This document shows, in pieces, positions 43,264-51,469 of a stretch of 64,000 nucleotides of DNA (position 1 is the first letter of the stretch; each line of letters begins with the position of its first letter). Both the position numbers and the translations under genes were made by a program. The notes under the pieces are model-generated. The model had not been told where the DNA came from and did no database searches. It worked only from the letters and a program-made list of their open reading frames with translations. This DNA is from Clostridiales bacterium oral taxon 876 str. F0540 (GTDB taxonomy: Bacteria > Bacillota > Clostridia > Clostridiales > Clostridiaceae): NCBI GenBank assembly GCA_000466585.1, contig KE993464.1, positions 405,985 to 469,984 on the forward strand. The letters run 5' to 3'.

Positions 43264-44001
43264 ATGCCTTCACTAGGTAAAGTATCTTTAGAGCGAAAAG
43301 ATTGGGACAATGAATATAAAAGAATGATCATAGCACGAGCCAGGAGTGTTTCAAAGTTTGTTAATCGAAATGATGAATTATTTGATATACTTTGTCAATT
43401 TATTCTCGAAAATAAAACTAAAGATTATTTTAATACAAATTTCGATTCATGGACTGAAGAGGTAAAACTTTTGAATAAAACTTTGAAAATAGCTGAAATG
43501 GAAGCTTTTATTAATGCTTTAAGGGCTGCTTATGAAAACAGTAGGAGCGATAGTGAAATTTCAGACTTTAGAGGAAAGTTATTTGAAGTAATAGTTGAGG
43601 ATATATATTCAAAAAAGTATCAGAGTACTAGAACTAGAATAAGTATATTTGAAAAAGGTTGCGAAGTAGAAATTAATAAAAATAAGATACATTATTGGAA
43701 TGAGGATCCTAATAAGGAAAAAAGCACAGTTGATGTTGCTGGATATAATGTAGATAATAGCGAGTTTTATGAGGTTAAAGTTGGGCCAAGTAATTTTACA
43801 CACAACGTAATTGAATATTTAAATCTTTTGAAGTGTGTAGCAGTTGAGGAAAAAATAAGTTCAAGCATTTTTGTTGGATGTATGACAATGGATACAAGAG
43901 CCTATTTAAAGCAGAATTTGACGAAAGTTAAAATTAAAGATAGAGTTGATTATAAGGGATTGGAGATTATGGGCAGAGAAGATATAAAGAAACTATTTTG
44001 A
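43264..44001 (+). CDS. PD-(D/E)XK nuclease-like protein
   Basis: A 245-residue protein that starts one base after the SecB-like stop codon, with a GAAGGAGG ribosome site. The second half contains a plausible PD-(D/E)XK core: E108 in RGKLFEVIVEDIY, D157 in STVDVAGYN and E170-V-K172 in FYEVKVG. The N-terminal 90 residues are helical and may recognise a partner. It is the likely effector of the three-gene cassette. The nuclease call rests on motif spacing only. Confidence 0.68.
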   Translation: MPSLGKVSLERKDWDNEYKRMIIARARSVSKFVNRNDELFDILCQFILENKTKDYFNTNFDSWTEEVKLLNKTLKIAEMEAFINALRAAYENSRSDSEISDFRGKLFEVIVEDIYSKKYQSTRTRISIFEKGCEVEINKNKIHYWNEDPNKEKSTVDVAGYNVDNSEFYEVKVGPSNFTHNVIEYLNLLKCVAVEEKISSSIFVGCMTMDTRAYLKQNLTKVKIKDRVDYKGLEIMGREDIKKLF

Positions 44002-44203
44002 AAGTAGTGGGACAAGCTTACATAAAATTTAATTAAATTCTATCTGTGTTTTAAATACAGTGATTATCAATAATTCAGATGAGATATTTACTAATACTAG
44101 AGATCTATTGGAAATTATATGATTAGATTGATTCTAAAATGATTCTATTAACTTTTAAATAGCTCAATCATCTCAAATAATATAAATAAAATAAATAATA
44201 AAA

Positions 44204-44230
44204 GCCTCAATAACAAGCAGTTATTAAGGC
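44204..44230. terminator. Hairpin near the right end of element 1
   Basis: Stem GCCTCAATAAC / GTTATTAAGGC with one internal mismatch and loop AAGCA. It lies 20 bp before the right attachment site and may close the nuclease cassette. Confidence 0.5.
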
Positions 44231-44249
44231 AAGATAATATTCAATAGTA

Positions 44250-44263
44250 GAGTGGGAATAGAA
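44250..44263 (+). other. Right attachment site (attR) of element 1 / junction with element 2
   Basis: GAGTGGGAATAGAA, identical to the end of guaA at 22754-22767. Immediately followed (73 bp) by the second integrase gene, in the same relation as attL to int1. Confidence 0.82.
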
Positions 44264-44336
44264 ATTGAAATGATGATAAATGCTTTAAAATCAACATGTT
44301 TACAAGCATAAATATTTAAAACGTACTAAAAACGTA

Positions 44337-45386
44337 CTAATATAAATCGTTAAGTTTATTTGCTACAATATCACCTTTGTTAGGATAAAGATGGGAGTAT
44401 GTATCAAGTGTTGTTTGAACTTTTTCATGCCCCAGCCTTTCAGAAATTAATAATGGAGTGAAACCAAGTTCTATAAGTAAGGATGCATGAGAATGTCTTA
44501 AGTCATGTATCCTTATTTCTTTTACTCCGCTCTTTTTACACACTCGTTGCATCTCGTGTTTCAAGAAAAACTTTGTAAATTGAAAGATCCTATCATTTTC
44601 TTTTATATCATAAAGCTTGTTTTTATACTCTTGTATATCATTACAAAGTGAATCAGAAATAGCAATTTTTCGTTTACTCTTGGGTGTTTTTGGTTGACTG
44701 ATTATATCTTTACAGTTTAGGCGGGTATAAGTTTTATTAATATTTATTGTTTTATTAATTAAGTCAATATCCTTAAATGTAAGAGCCATAAGTTCTCCAC
44801 TTCTTATTCCAGTCCAAAACAAAACCTTAAATGCTAATGCCGATATTGGTTTATCATCGAACTCTATAAATTTTTTAAATTCTTCTACTGTCCAGAATTG
44901 CGTACTTTCAGCATTTTTCTTTCCCATAGCCCCGGCCTTTAAAACAGGACTGCTGTTAAGACTGTAGTATTTTATTGCGAGATTAAAAATAGCACTTAAT
45001 TGATCATTTATAGTTTTTAAATAAGTTTGAGAATAACCTTTGCTAATAAGTTCATTCTGCCATTTTCTAATATGATTAGGATTGATATCATTAATCTTCA
45101 TTCTTTCAAAATAAGGAACTATTTTAAGGTTTATTAAGACTTTTTTATTTTCAAGGGTAGTTTCCCTAACTCTTGTTGAAGCATCTTCTATGTATAAATC
45201 TACTAATGTTTTAAAGTTCATATCACAATTAACTTGCTGCTTTGCTAAAAACTCTCTTTCATATTTTTTAGCTTCACTTTCCTTTTTAAAGCCTTCCTTC
45301 TTTTTCTTCTTTTTAGCACCAGTCCAATTAGTATAATAGAATGAACAATACCATGTGCCTTTTTCTTTGTTCTTATAAGTTGGCAT
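44337..45386 (-). CDS. int: Tyrosine recombinase (integrase) of element 2
   Basis: A 349-residue integrase of the same subfamily as the one at 22841, with long identical stretches (for example HDLRHSHASLL and TYSHLYPNK). Catalytic residues are intact: Arg in WTGIRSGELMAL, HDLRH, LGHEK and the Tyr in TLDTYSH. ATG follows AAAGGAG with normal spacing. Its position beside a copy of the guaA att core suggests the same target and a tandem arrangement. Confidence 0.95.
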   Translation of the reverse strand: MPTYKNKEKGTWYCSFYYTNWTGAKKKKKKEGFKKESEAKKYEREFLAKQQVNCDMNFKTLVDLYIEDASTRVRETTLENKKVLINLKIVPYFERMKINDINPNHIRKWQNELISKGYSQTYLKTINDQLSAIFNLAIKYYSLNSSPVLKAGAMGKKNAESTQFWTVEEFKKFIEFDDKPISALAFKVLFWTGIRSGELMALTFKDIDLINKTININKTYTRLNCKDIISQPKTPKSKRKIAISDSLCNDIQEYKNKLYDIKENDRIFQFTKFFLKHEMQRVCKKSGVKEIRIHDLRHSHASLLIELGFTPLLISERLGHEKVQTTLDTYSHLYPNKGDIVANKLNDLY

Positions 45387-45482
45387 TTTATCAACTCCTT
45401 TATAAACGTATGTTCCTGTGAAATTAATAAAAAAATAATAGCACCTAGAGCACCAAATTTTTTATAACTAAAACATTTTTAA

Positions 45483-45677
45483 AACAGTAAGACTGGGTTC
45501 CAAATAAACTACATAATTAGCTATTTGAAAAAACATGATGAAAAAGATATAGTGTCCAATGTGGAATATGAGGCTAAAGAAGAAATTAAAGAAGAGGCTA
45601 ATGCAAAAGAGGTAGATATAGAACCTTCTAAGGTAATTGATGTTGAATCTAAGCCAGTAAACAACTCAAAAGCTTAA
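45483..45677 (+). pseudogene. C-terminal remnant of a phage gene
   Basis: Sixty-five codons without a start, preceded by an in-frame stop. It encodes FQINYIISYLKKHDEKDIVS and an acidic tail ending PVNNSKA. In clostridial phages the gene before the metallo-beta-lactamase-fold protein is often recT, and acidic tails are common there, but the match is too weak to name it. Confidence 0.45.
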
Positions 45678-45706
45678 CAAGTAACAATGGGAGGTCCTGA
45701 CTTCTA

Positions 45707-46420
45707 ATGTTATTAAAAGTATTAGGGAGTGGTAGCAAAGGAAATTGCTACCTACTCCAAAATGATAAAGAAACCTTAATGCTTGAGTGTGGATTACCAT
45801 ATAAAACTATCTTGAAAGGGTTAGGGTTTAATCTTAGTAATGTTACATGGTGTTTAATCACTCATGAACATAAGGACCATAGTAAAGCTATAGACGAGTT
45901 AACTAGTTATGGCATTACAGCGTATTCGAGCATGTCTACTTTTGATACTTTAGGAATAAAAAACCATAGTGTAAAAGCTATATCCGCTGAGAAGCTCTTT
46001 AGGATAGGTGATTTTATAGTCCTTCCACTGGAGGCACAGCATGATGCAGCAGAGCCATTAAGTTTCTTAATTCAGCATCCTGAGTTTGGAAAGCTGCTCT
46101 TTATAACAGATATTTATTACTGTAAATATAAGTTTAAAGAACTGGACCACATTATGATTGAGTGTAATTACAGTATGAAAATACTTCAAGAGAAAGAACT
46201 TCCAAAAGGTTTAAAGAGTAGAATTGTTAAGTCTCACTTTGAACTGGAGAATGTAAAGGACTTTTTAAAATCAAATGACTTAAGCCAGGTAAAAAACATA
46301 ACATTAATACATTTAAGCGGCAGTAACAGTAATGCAGCACAATTTAAAGAAGAAATAGAAAAGCGTACAGGAAAGCCGGTTTATATTGCAGATGCAGGGC
46401 TAGAGTTGGAGCTTTTATAA
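45707..46420 (+). CDS. Phage-type metallo-beta-lactamase-fold hydrolase
   Basis: A 237-residue protein with the metal motif THEHKDHSKAI, an upstream GSGSKGNCYLL start typical of the YycJ-like group, a TDIYY motif and a further metal-binding His region (LIHLSG). In phages of this type it sits between recombination and replication genes, and may be a nuclease. ATG follows GGGAGG. The gene looks intact although both neighbours are broken. Confidence 0.85.
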   Translation: MLLKVLGSGSKGNCYLLQNDKETLMLECGLPYKTILKGLGFNLSNVTWCLITHEHKDHSKAIDELTSYGITAYSSMSTFDTLGIKNHSVKAISAEKLFRIGDFIVLPLEAQHDAAEPLSFLIQHPEFGKLLFITDIYYCKYKFKELDHIMIECNYSMKILQEKELPKGLKSRIVKSHFELENVKDFLKSNDLSQVKNITLIHLSGSNSNAAQFKEEIEKRTGKPVYIADAGLELELL

Positions 46421-46439
46421 AAGAGAAGAAGGACTAAAA

Positions 46440-47287
46440 ACAAACAGTAGAATACTTTCCTCATTATGCAAACTCAGGGAAGACAATGTTTATCTTAGAG
46501 AGTAACTTCGGAAATGACGGTTATGCATTTGGCTTAAGGTGCTAGAACTACTAGGAATAACCGATGGACACGTTTTGACTGTAGAAACACCGCAAACTGG
46601 GAGTTTCTACTGGCTAAAACTCGTGTGAGCGAGATTACTGCCAATAGTATCCTTCAAAAGCTTGCTGATTTAGATGCTATAGATAAGGAATTATGGAAAG
46701 ATAGGCTTATTTGGAGTGATAATTTCGTGAAAAATCTACTTACTTTATACAGTAATAGAAAGTCTGATTTGTCCCAAAAACCTATTCCTACTAATAGAAA
46801 TACCGTTGACGAAGGATTATCACATGTAGAAACTCATTCAGCAGAGATAACTACAGGCGAAAACCCACAAAGTAGAGTAAATGAAAGTAAAGAAGAAAAG
46901 GAAGAGACTCACTCTCATGAAGATGCAATTGAGATATTAAAATTCTATGAAAGTAGAACCTCACAGAGTATATCAGCACATCATCAGTTAGCAGAGAAGT
47001 ATGCTCTTCAAGATATAAAAGAAGCAATAACAGTTGCACTAGAAAAAGGTAAAAAAGAAAAGGAAGCACTTACTTATGCAGATGGAATATTAAAGAACTG
47101 GCAGATTGAAGGAAAGCCTAAAGTAGTTAGTCAAGGTTATAAAAATAATAAACCAAGTAATTGGAATTTGCAGAACCAGAGGCCAATTACTCCAGAACTG
47201 GAACAACAGCTCCTTAAAAATAGCACTGGTGATGAACCTGAAGAAGATGTTATGGAAATGTTGAGAAAGTATAGGGAGGGAGGTTAG
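46440..47287 (+). pseudogene. Frameshifted phage replisome organiser (DUF4373/DnaD type)
   Basis: Three consecutive pieces in different frames together make one protein. Piece 1 (46447-46543) reads VEYFPHYANSGKTMFILESN, the DUF4373 start, and stops at TAG. Piece 2 gives VLELLGITDGHV. Piece 3, from about 46582, gives DCRNTANWEFLLAKTRVSEI and stays open to 47287 with a DnaD-like region (AIEILKFYESRTSQSISAHH). Both shifts are explained by loss of one T in T-runs (near 46531 and 46577), and no ATG precedes piece 1. A real decayed gene, or possibly sequencing errors at homopolymers. Confidence 0.75.
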
Positions 47288-47340
47288 TACTGAATCTGAA
47301 ACTATGACGAAATAGCCTAAGTGGAAATTAAAATTAAAGC

Positions 47341-47371
47341 GTTCTTTGAAAACTGAATAGTACTGTGTTAA
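47341..47371 (+). promoter_or_regulatory. boxA-like leader of cargo unit 1
   Basis: GTTCTTTGAAAACTGAATAG followed by TACTGTGTTAA. The first part resembles the boxA antitermination region of rRNA spacers in low-GC Gram-positives. The same leader recurs at 49656-49686. Confidence 0.6.
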
Positions 47372-47552
47372 ATAATTTAAAGCTTTTTTGTAGTGCAATA
47401 ACAATGATGTGTTATTTAAAAATATATGGTATTAATAATTTGAAAATGTAAATTATTGTGAACTTATTGATAATAGTATCGTATATAAATTAAGTAACTA
47501 TAAATCATGGTTAATAAGAATAAATAGAACGCTCTAAGGGAGGAACTTAATA

Positions 47553-48107
47553 ATGAAAAAAGTAACATTATGTCTCATGGCTTTTTTTGTGATATTTTCT
47601 TATGGATGCTCTCAAAAGAAAGAAGCAAAAGAAACAGGAAATCAGCCTGTGATACTAGATTCAACAAAAGCTAAGGAAAAGGTAGAGTCAAAGCCGATTG
47701 AGAATCCACAACCATTGGCAAAGAATTATTTTACCAAGCCAGATAAAATTGTTGTTTATAAGAATGGTGAAACGCAGAATCTAACTGAGAGCGATAAGTT
47801 ATTTTCAGATATATTTATTAACATGAATGGCAGAGTAAAGAATTCTGATGAAATGGGAGAGTATGCTTTAGCTTTTGGTATAGAAGATATGAAGAACTTA
47901 AAGAAAGATCAAACTGTGGTTGAATTTGTTTATTCCAAAGCAGCTAATATAACAGTATATAATCAAAAAATAGAGGTTTATGGTTTGATTTTTCCACTAA
48001 CAGGTAAATATATTGATATGGGCTTTTTAGACTGTCATAGAAATCACTATAGTGGCCCTATTGGTTCATTGGATAATGTTGGTGATGTTTTAGATTTGTT
48101 AAAGTAG
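47553..48107 (+). CDS. Predicted lipoprotein (cargo unit 1)
   Basis: A 184-residue protein with a lipoprotein signal peptide (MKKVTLCLMAFFVIFSYGCS; lipobox YGC at 18-20) and a short Lys/Glu-rich linker. The following domain (residues 65-184) is not recognised; it contains repeated polar beta segments and IYGLIFPLTGKYIDMGFLDC-like sequence near the end. AAGGGAGG precedes the ATG. It is bracketed by a boxA-like leader and a hairpin terminator shared with another cargo unit. Could be a superinfection-exclusion or surface protein; function unknown. Confidence 0.8.
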   Translation: MKKVTLCLMAFFVIFSYGCSQKKEAKETGNQPVILDSTKAKEKVESKPIENPQPLAKNYFTKPDKIVVYKNGETQNLTESDKLFSDIFINMNGRVKNSDEMGEYALAFGIEDMKNLKKDQTVVEFVYSKAANITVYNQKIEVYGLIFPLTGKYIDMGFLDCHRNHYSGPIGSLDNVGDVLDLLK

Positions 48108-48231
48108 ATAATTAATGTTGAGTAAGGAACCGCCATTTTATTAACCTGAAAATGAATTACTGTATTGGAATATTAACAGTACAAACATTTTTATTATATT
48201 GTGAAAAAAATAAAAATAATTAGTTATTCAA

Positions 48232-48270
48232 AACACTGTATTATTCAGAACTGAATTTTACGGTGTTTTT
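48232..48270 (+). terminator. Terminator of cargo unit 1
   Basis: Two stacked stems: AACACTGTA / TACGGTGTT (48232-48240, 48259-48267) enclosing ATTCAG / CTGAAT, then TTTGTTTC. The right arm resembles CTGAATAGTACTGTGTT in the unit's own leader. Confidence 0.85.
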
Positions 48271-48312
48271 GTTTCGCATTACAAAACTAAGACGATCATG
48301 CCCATATTAGGA

Positions 48313-48816
48313 TTACTTAATAGAACTAAGCGGTAATTTAAAGATAAGGATTATTACTGCAAAAATCACAGCACAAAAAGACCAAGCGAGTAATGGTTTC
48401 GTTTCATGTAGTTTTAAAATCGGAAATTGGTACAAGTTATGTAATGTAGACCAAAAGATATTCCACTTATGTAGATATATTACTAAACCTATAGAATAAA
48501 AAAACAATTCCACTAAGGTATACAAAGTAACCCATTTTAGAATATATAAAACTTTATTACTTAGTTTTTCAGGGAAGTAAGGGCTAAATAACAATATTGT
48601 ACTAGGAAAAATTGTGAATGCAGCAATTATATTTATTAAATTATGAGGGAGAAAGGATGAAACATAAAACCATTGAGGAAAATTATAAAAAATTACAGCA
48701 TGGGTAAGATTACCTAAAACGAAAAAAAGCATAGTAGGATAATATTTCTGGAAGTTTCGCCAGTCACCCCATTTATAAGCAGCAGCAACCCAAATAAAAC
48801 AATGTAGTATATGCAT
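48313..48816 (-). CDS. CBO0543-like small membrane protein
   Basis: A 167-residue protein with four to five hydrophobic segments. The start HILHCFIWVAAAYKWGDWRN followed by KYYPTMLFF resembles the CBO0543 family of clostridial and bacillar membrane proteins. No function is established. ATG 48816 is preferred over a GTG at 48831; neither has a strong ribosome site. It faces the opposite way from the surrounding cargo genes. Confidence 0.7.
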   Translation of the reverse strand: MHILHCFIWVAAAYKWGDWRNFQKYYPTMLFFVLGNLTHAVIFYNFPQWFYVSSFLPHNLINIIAAFTIFPSTILLFSPYFPEKLSNKVLYILKWVTLYTLVELFFYSIGLVIYLHKWNIFWSTLHNLYQFPILKLHETKPLLAWSFCAVIFAVIILIFKLPLSSIK

Positions 48817-48995
48817 GTTATCAACCGTCACTTTCTATTTTTGAAATCTTGTTATGAAAATAGTATGTGCTAATTAATGTGGAAAATTCTAATGCCTAAG
48901 ATAAATGGCAATAAAGCATGAGTGAGAAATTAAGGCAGAAATAAATGCATATTATTCTATTCCAAAGAGTGCTTCTAAAAAGAAAAGAGAGCAAA

Positions 48996-49169
48996 ATGGT
49001 CAACGGAGATATTAGACCAGTAAAAAAGCCTGATACTGATAAAGTAGCACAAATAGTTTTAGATAGTCTTAATAAAATTGCTTTTGACGATGATAGCCAA
49101 GCTGTAGTGCTTATAGTTAGGAAGTTTTACAGCGAAGATCCAAGAGTTAAATTGATTTTAGGAAATTAG
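48996..49169 (+). CDS. Small hypothetical phage-type protein
   Basis: A 57-residue protein (MVNGDIRPVKKPDTDKVAQI start, VVLIVRKFYSEDPRVKLIL end), mixed alpha/beta, preceded by GAAAAGAGAG. It is 15 bp before a broken phage gene, as part of a former early operon. Not recognised. Confidence 0.55.
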   Translation: MVNGDIRPVKKPDTDKVAQIVLDSLNKIAFDDDSQAVVLIVRKFYSEDPRVKLILGN

Positions 49170-49184
49170 AAGAGAGAATAAGAA

Positions 49185-49592
49185 ATGTACAAAATAGGTG
49201 AAAAAGTTGATTTATCAAAGAAGGTATTAGAGATTGATATAGAGAGTGAAGTATTCAATTGCTTAAAGCAAGATCTAAACAAAGAGATTCAAAGGTGCAT
49301 AAAAAAGGTATATAACCAAGAGTTCGAATCTGGTGAGATATCAGTAAAACTGGCTATAAAAATACCAGAAGCTTAGAAAGAATTTCCTAAAACTAATGAG
49401 TTTGGCGAGATAGTAAATGAAACCTTCAAAAATAGAAAACCGAGGTTTTAACGTAAAGTAACATCTACACTTCAAAAGAAATACAAGCAGGAAGGATTAT
49501 ATTCTGAGGAAAGAGATGTTCAGTATGATGGTAAGAAGTTTGTTGCAATTCCAATAAAAGAAGCTCAAACAAATATGTTTGATAAGGAATAA
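49185..49592 (+). pseudogene. Phage gene interrupted by two in-frame stop codons
   Basis: One continuous frame of 135 codons from ATG, broken by TAG at 49374-49376 and TAA at 49449-49451 and ending at TAA 49590-49592. Between stops the translation stays protein-like: EFPKTNEFGEIVNETFKN, then KVTSTLQKKYKQEGLYSEER and VAIPIKEAQTNMFDKE. The first piece (63 residues) could still be made. Point mutations, not indels, inactivated it. Family not recognised, but the style is that of phage early genes. Confidence 0.7.
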
Positions 49593-49655
49593 TAAATTGC
49601 GGGTAATCACATATTGAAAAGGGATTGTGTGGTTATAGAGAGATAAAACGAAATT

Positions 49656-49686
49656 GTTCTTTGAAAACTGAATAATACGGTGTTAA
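49656..49686 (+). promoter_or_regulatory. boxA-like leader of cargo unit 2
   Basis: GTTCTTTGAAAACTGAATAA then TACGGTGTTAA; differs from the leader at 47341 at only two positions over 31 bases. Confidence 0.6.
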
Positions 49687-49787
49687 GAAAATGTTATATA
49701 GCGACTAAATTTTTATTGTAACATTATAATAAAGATGTTATTATTTTAGTGCAGTAAAGTGTAACTTGTAGCGTTGGGAGTGTTGTT

Positions 49788-50252
49788 ATGGGATATAATG
49801 CTATAGATCTAATTAATAAAGCTATAAATATTACAAACCGCAAAAGGACTATATATGAAAGTTTAGAACAAAGAAAGTGTAATATTCCAGCTGTAAAAAT
49901 TATGTCAAAGGCCTTAATAAAAGAAATTGATAGAACCATTCAGTATTATGAGGAATTAAAAAATGAAGTAGAGCCTGAAGAAATTGATTTCTATATTTAT
50001 GATAAAATGTCTTTTTTAATAGATGAATTTAATAAAAAAATAATTGTGACAGAAATAAATAATATAAAGGATTATTTAAAGTTTTCACTTGATTTAGAGA
50101 AAAGAGGAAAATCTGTACTTATTGATGTACAAGGTAGATTTGTGAGAAATAAAAGTGATATAAACACCAAAACTTATAAAATATTATCGGATATGATTAA
50201 TAATAAAGAGAAGCTTATCACAACACTTGAAAAGATTATGGAAATCGAATAA
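49788..50252 (+). CDS. Hypothetical protein (cargo unit 2)
   Basis: A 154-residue soluble, mostly helical, highly charged protein (IKEIDRTIQYYEELKNEVEP; MSFLIDEFNKKIIVTEINNI). No known motif. It starts at ATG with weak ribosome site GGGAGTG. The gene is unrelated to the lipoprotein of unit 1, yet the two have nearly identical leaders and terminators. Function unknown. Confidence 0.65.
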   Translation: MGYNAIDLINKAINITNRKRTIYESLEQRKCNIPAVKIMSKALIKEIDRTIQYYEELKNEVEPEEIDFYIYDKMSFLIDEFNKKIIVTEINNIKDYLKFSLDLEKRGKSVLIDVQGRFVRNKSDINTKTYKILSDMINNKEKLITTLEKIMEIE

Positions 50253-50261
50253 CTATTCTTA

Positions 50262-50297
50262 ATACCGTATTATTCAAAGTGAGTTTTACGGTGTTTT
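50262..50297 (+). terminator. Terminator of cargo unit 2
   Basis: ATACCGTA / TACGGTGT stem (50262-50269, 50287-50294) enclosing ATTCA / TGAGT, followed by TTTTTGTTTCG. Same design and flank as the terminator at 48232. Confidence 0.82.
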
Positions 50298-50453
50298 TGT
50301 TTCGTCATACAAAACTACGATACTAAATTTCGGTACAAAAATTGGACAAAGATGGAACAAATAAGGCTTAGAAATATATTATAATTATAGTATTAATTCT
50401 GATAAGAATTTTTATTAAAGACCATACATGGACTACGACTGTGTGGCAACAGG

Positions 50454-50493
50454 AAAAGCACCCTAAGAATTACTTAGAGTGCTTTTAATTTTG
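50454..50493 (+). terminator. Terminator with no gene directly upstream
   Basis: Stem AAAAGCACCCTAAG / CTTAGAGTGCTTTT (one mismatch), then AATTTTG. The 150 bases before it hold no gene, only a CCATACA/TGTGTGG hairpin, so a short RNA may end here. Confidence 0.7.
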
Positions 50494-50565
50494 ACTAAAA
50501 TCTACATAAATATACATAACCTTCTAAAACATGATATAGTTTTTAAGTTGGGAGGTGGGGTTTAT

Positions 50566-50733
50566 ATGGCAACTCTAGAAGAATTAGCTCTAAAAATCGA
50601 AGAGCTAAGATGTCTTATGCAAGAGCTTATGTTCGAAAAAGGTACACTAATACATCCGGAAGTTGTAACAGCAAGCCAGGACTTAGATGATCTGCTTAAC
50701 GAATATAACAAGCTCTTAAGTAAGACAAAATAG
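50566..50733 (+). CDS. Spo0E-like sporulation phosphatase
   Basis: A 55-residue protein of the Spo0E family: two helices with IEELRCLMQELMFEKGTL and the signature SQDLDDLLNEYNKL. Family members dephosphorylate Spo0A~P and so delay sporulation. ATG follows GGGAGGTGGGG. Located on a mobile element with a second copy at 53528. Confidence 0.85.
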   Translation: MATLEELALKIEELRCLMQELMFEKGTLIHPEVVTASQDLDDLLNEYNKLLSKTK

Positions 50734-50941
50734 GTCATATAAAAAACGATGGAGAGATATTATCTCTCAATTAAGAAAAGGCTAACCCCATGTATAATAA
50801 CTTGTAGGAGGAATTTAATTTTTAATATAGAATACTCTAATTAGAGGAGAATAGTTACATATTTATTAATGCTTTTTATTAATAATTGTTTAGCGGAGAT
50901 ATTATTTTATTTGGCATATAATAGCTTATGAAGGAGACATA

Positions 50942-51145
50942 ATGTTTATAATTAAAAAACCGAAATATAAAGGAAGTGTTTCTAATAAAGGTGAATTAGA
51001 TAATTTAATTGAAGAATCTAAGAAAAAGTACCAGAAGATGTATCCTAATTCCTCAGTAAATATTATTATTGAACCAGATATATTAGATTTAGATGGTACT
51101 ACAAAAGAATTTGTTTATAGAGCGGAAATAACTTTAAATGAATAA
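50942..51145 (+). CDS. Small hypothetical protein
   Basis: A 67-residue basic-to-acidic protein (MFIIKKPKYKGSVSNKGELD; ending EFVYRAEITLNE), probably alpha/beta. ATG follows GAAGGAG, and a perfect terminator is 14 bp after the stop, so this is a monocistronic unit. Not recognised. Confidence 0.6.
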   Translation: MFIIKKPKYKGSVSNKGELDNLIEESKKKYQKMYPNSSVNIIIEPDILDLDGTTKEFVYRAEITLNE

Positions 51146-51158
51146 AAGAATTGATGTT

Positions 51159-51185
51159 GCACTGGTAGAGATACCGGTGCTTTTT
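51159..51185 (+). terminator. Terminator
   Basis: Nine-bp stem GCACTGGTA / TACCGGTGC with loop GAGA and TTTTT. Its arms are nearly the same as those of the terminator at 53112. Confidence 0.9.
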
Positions 51186-51469
51186 ATCTAATTAAACAGT
51201 GATAGTAATGGATAAGATGAAATAATTAGTTTTAGAGGATAAAATGCTCTAGAAATATGACTCTTCATTTTAAAAGAAATTAATATGTAACGATAAAAAT
51301 ATACATTATATGTTAATTTATATAAATAAGTTTGAAATAATTAAATAAAATAGTCACTATATTAACAAATTTAGCTATCGAAATTTTAATTAAGTTTGTA
51401 ATTATTACAAATTGTAACATAAATAAGTGGTATTATATAGTTGCAAACAAATTTAAGGGAGGGGTTTTT

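Larger units (their letters stand above)
22754..44263. mobile_element. Integrated plasmid-like element 1 in guaA, with defence cargo
   Basis: About 21.5 kb between exact 14-bp repeats. The left half carries integrase, repressor, HTH/excisionase-like protein, a gene II/X-like Rep with a hairpin-rich upstream region, PadR, a ParM-like actin and RNase H-SWIM. The right half carries XRE/ImmA/PIN, type I restriction, a SEFIR protein and a SecB-like/nuclease cassette. No capsid, tail, relaxase or coupling protein is visible, so it is neither a complete phage nor a self-transmissible conjugative element. Rep plus ParM suggest it can exist as a circular replicon after excision; that is inference. Confidence 0.8.

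Noticed and set aside
48949..48974. TTCTATTCC at 48955 as a possible right attachment site of element 2
   Set aside because: Only nine bases match the reverse of the att core and the following bases differ; chance is likely in AT-rich DNA.
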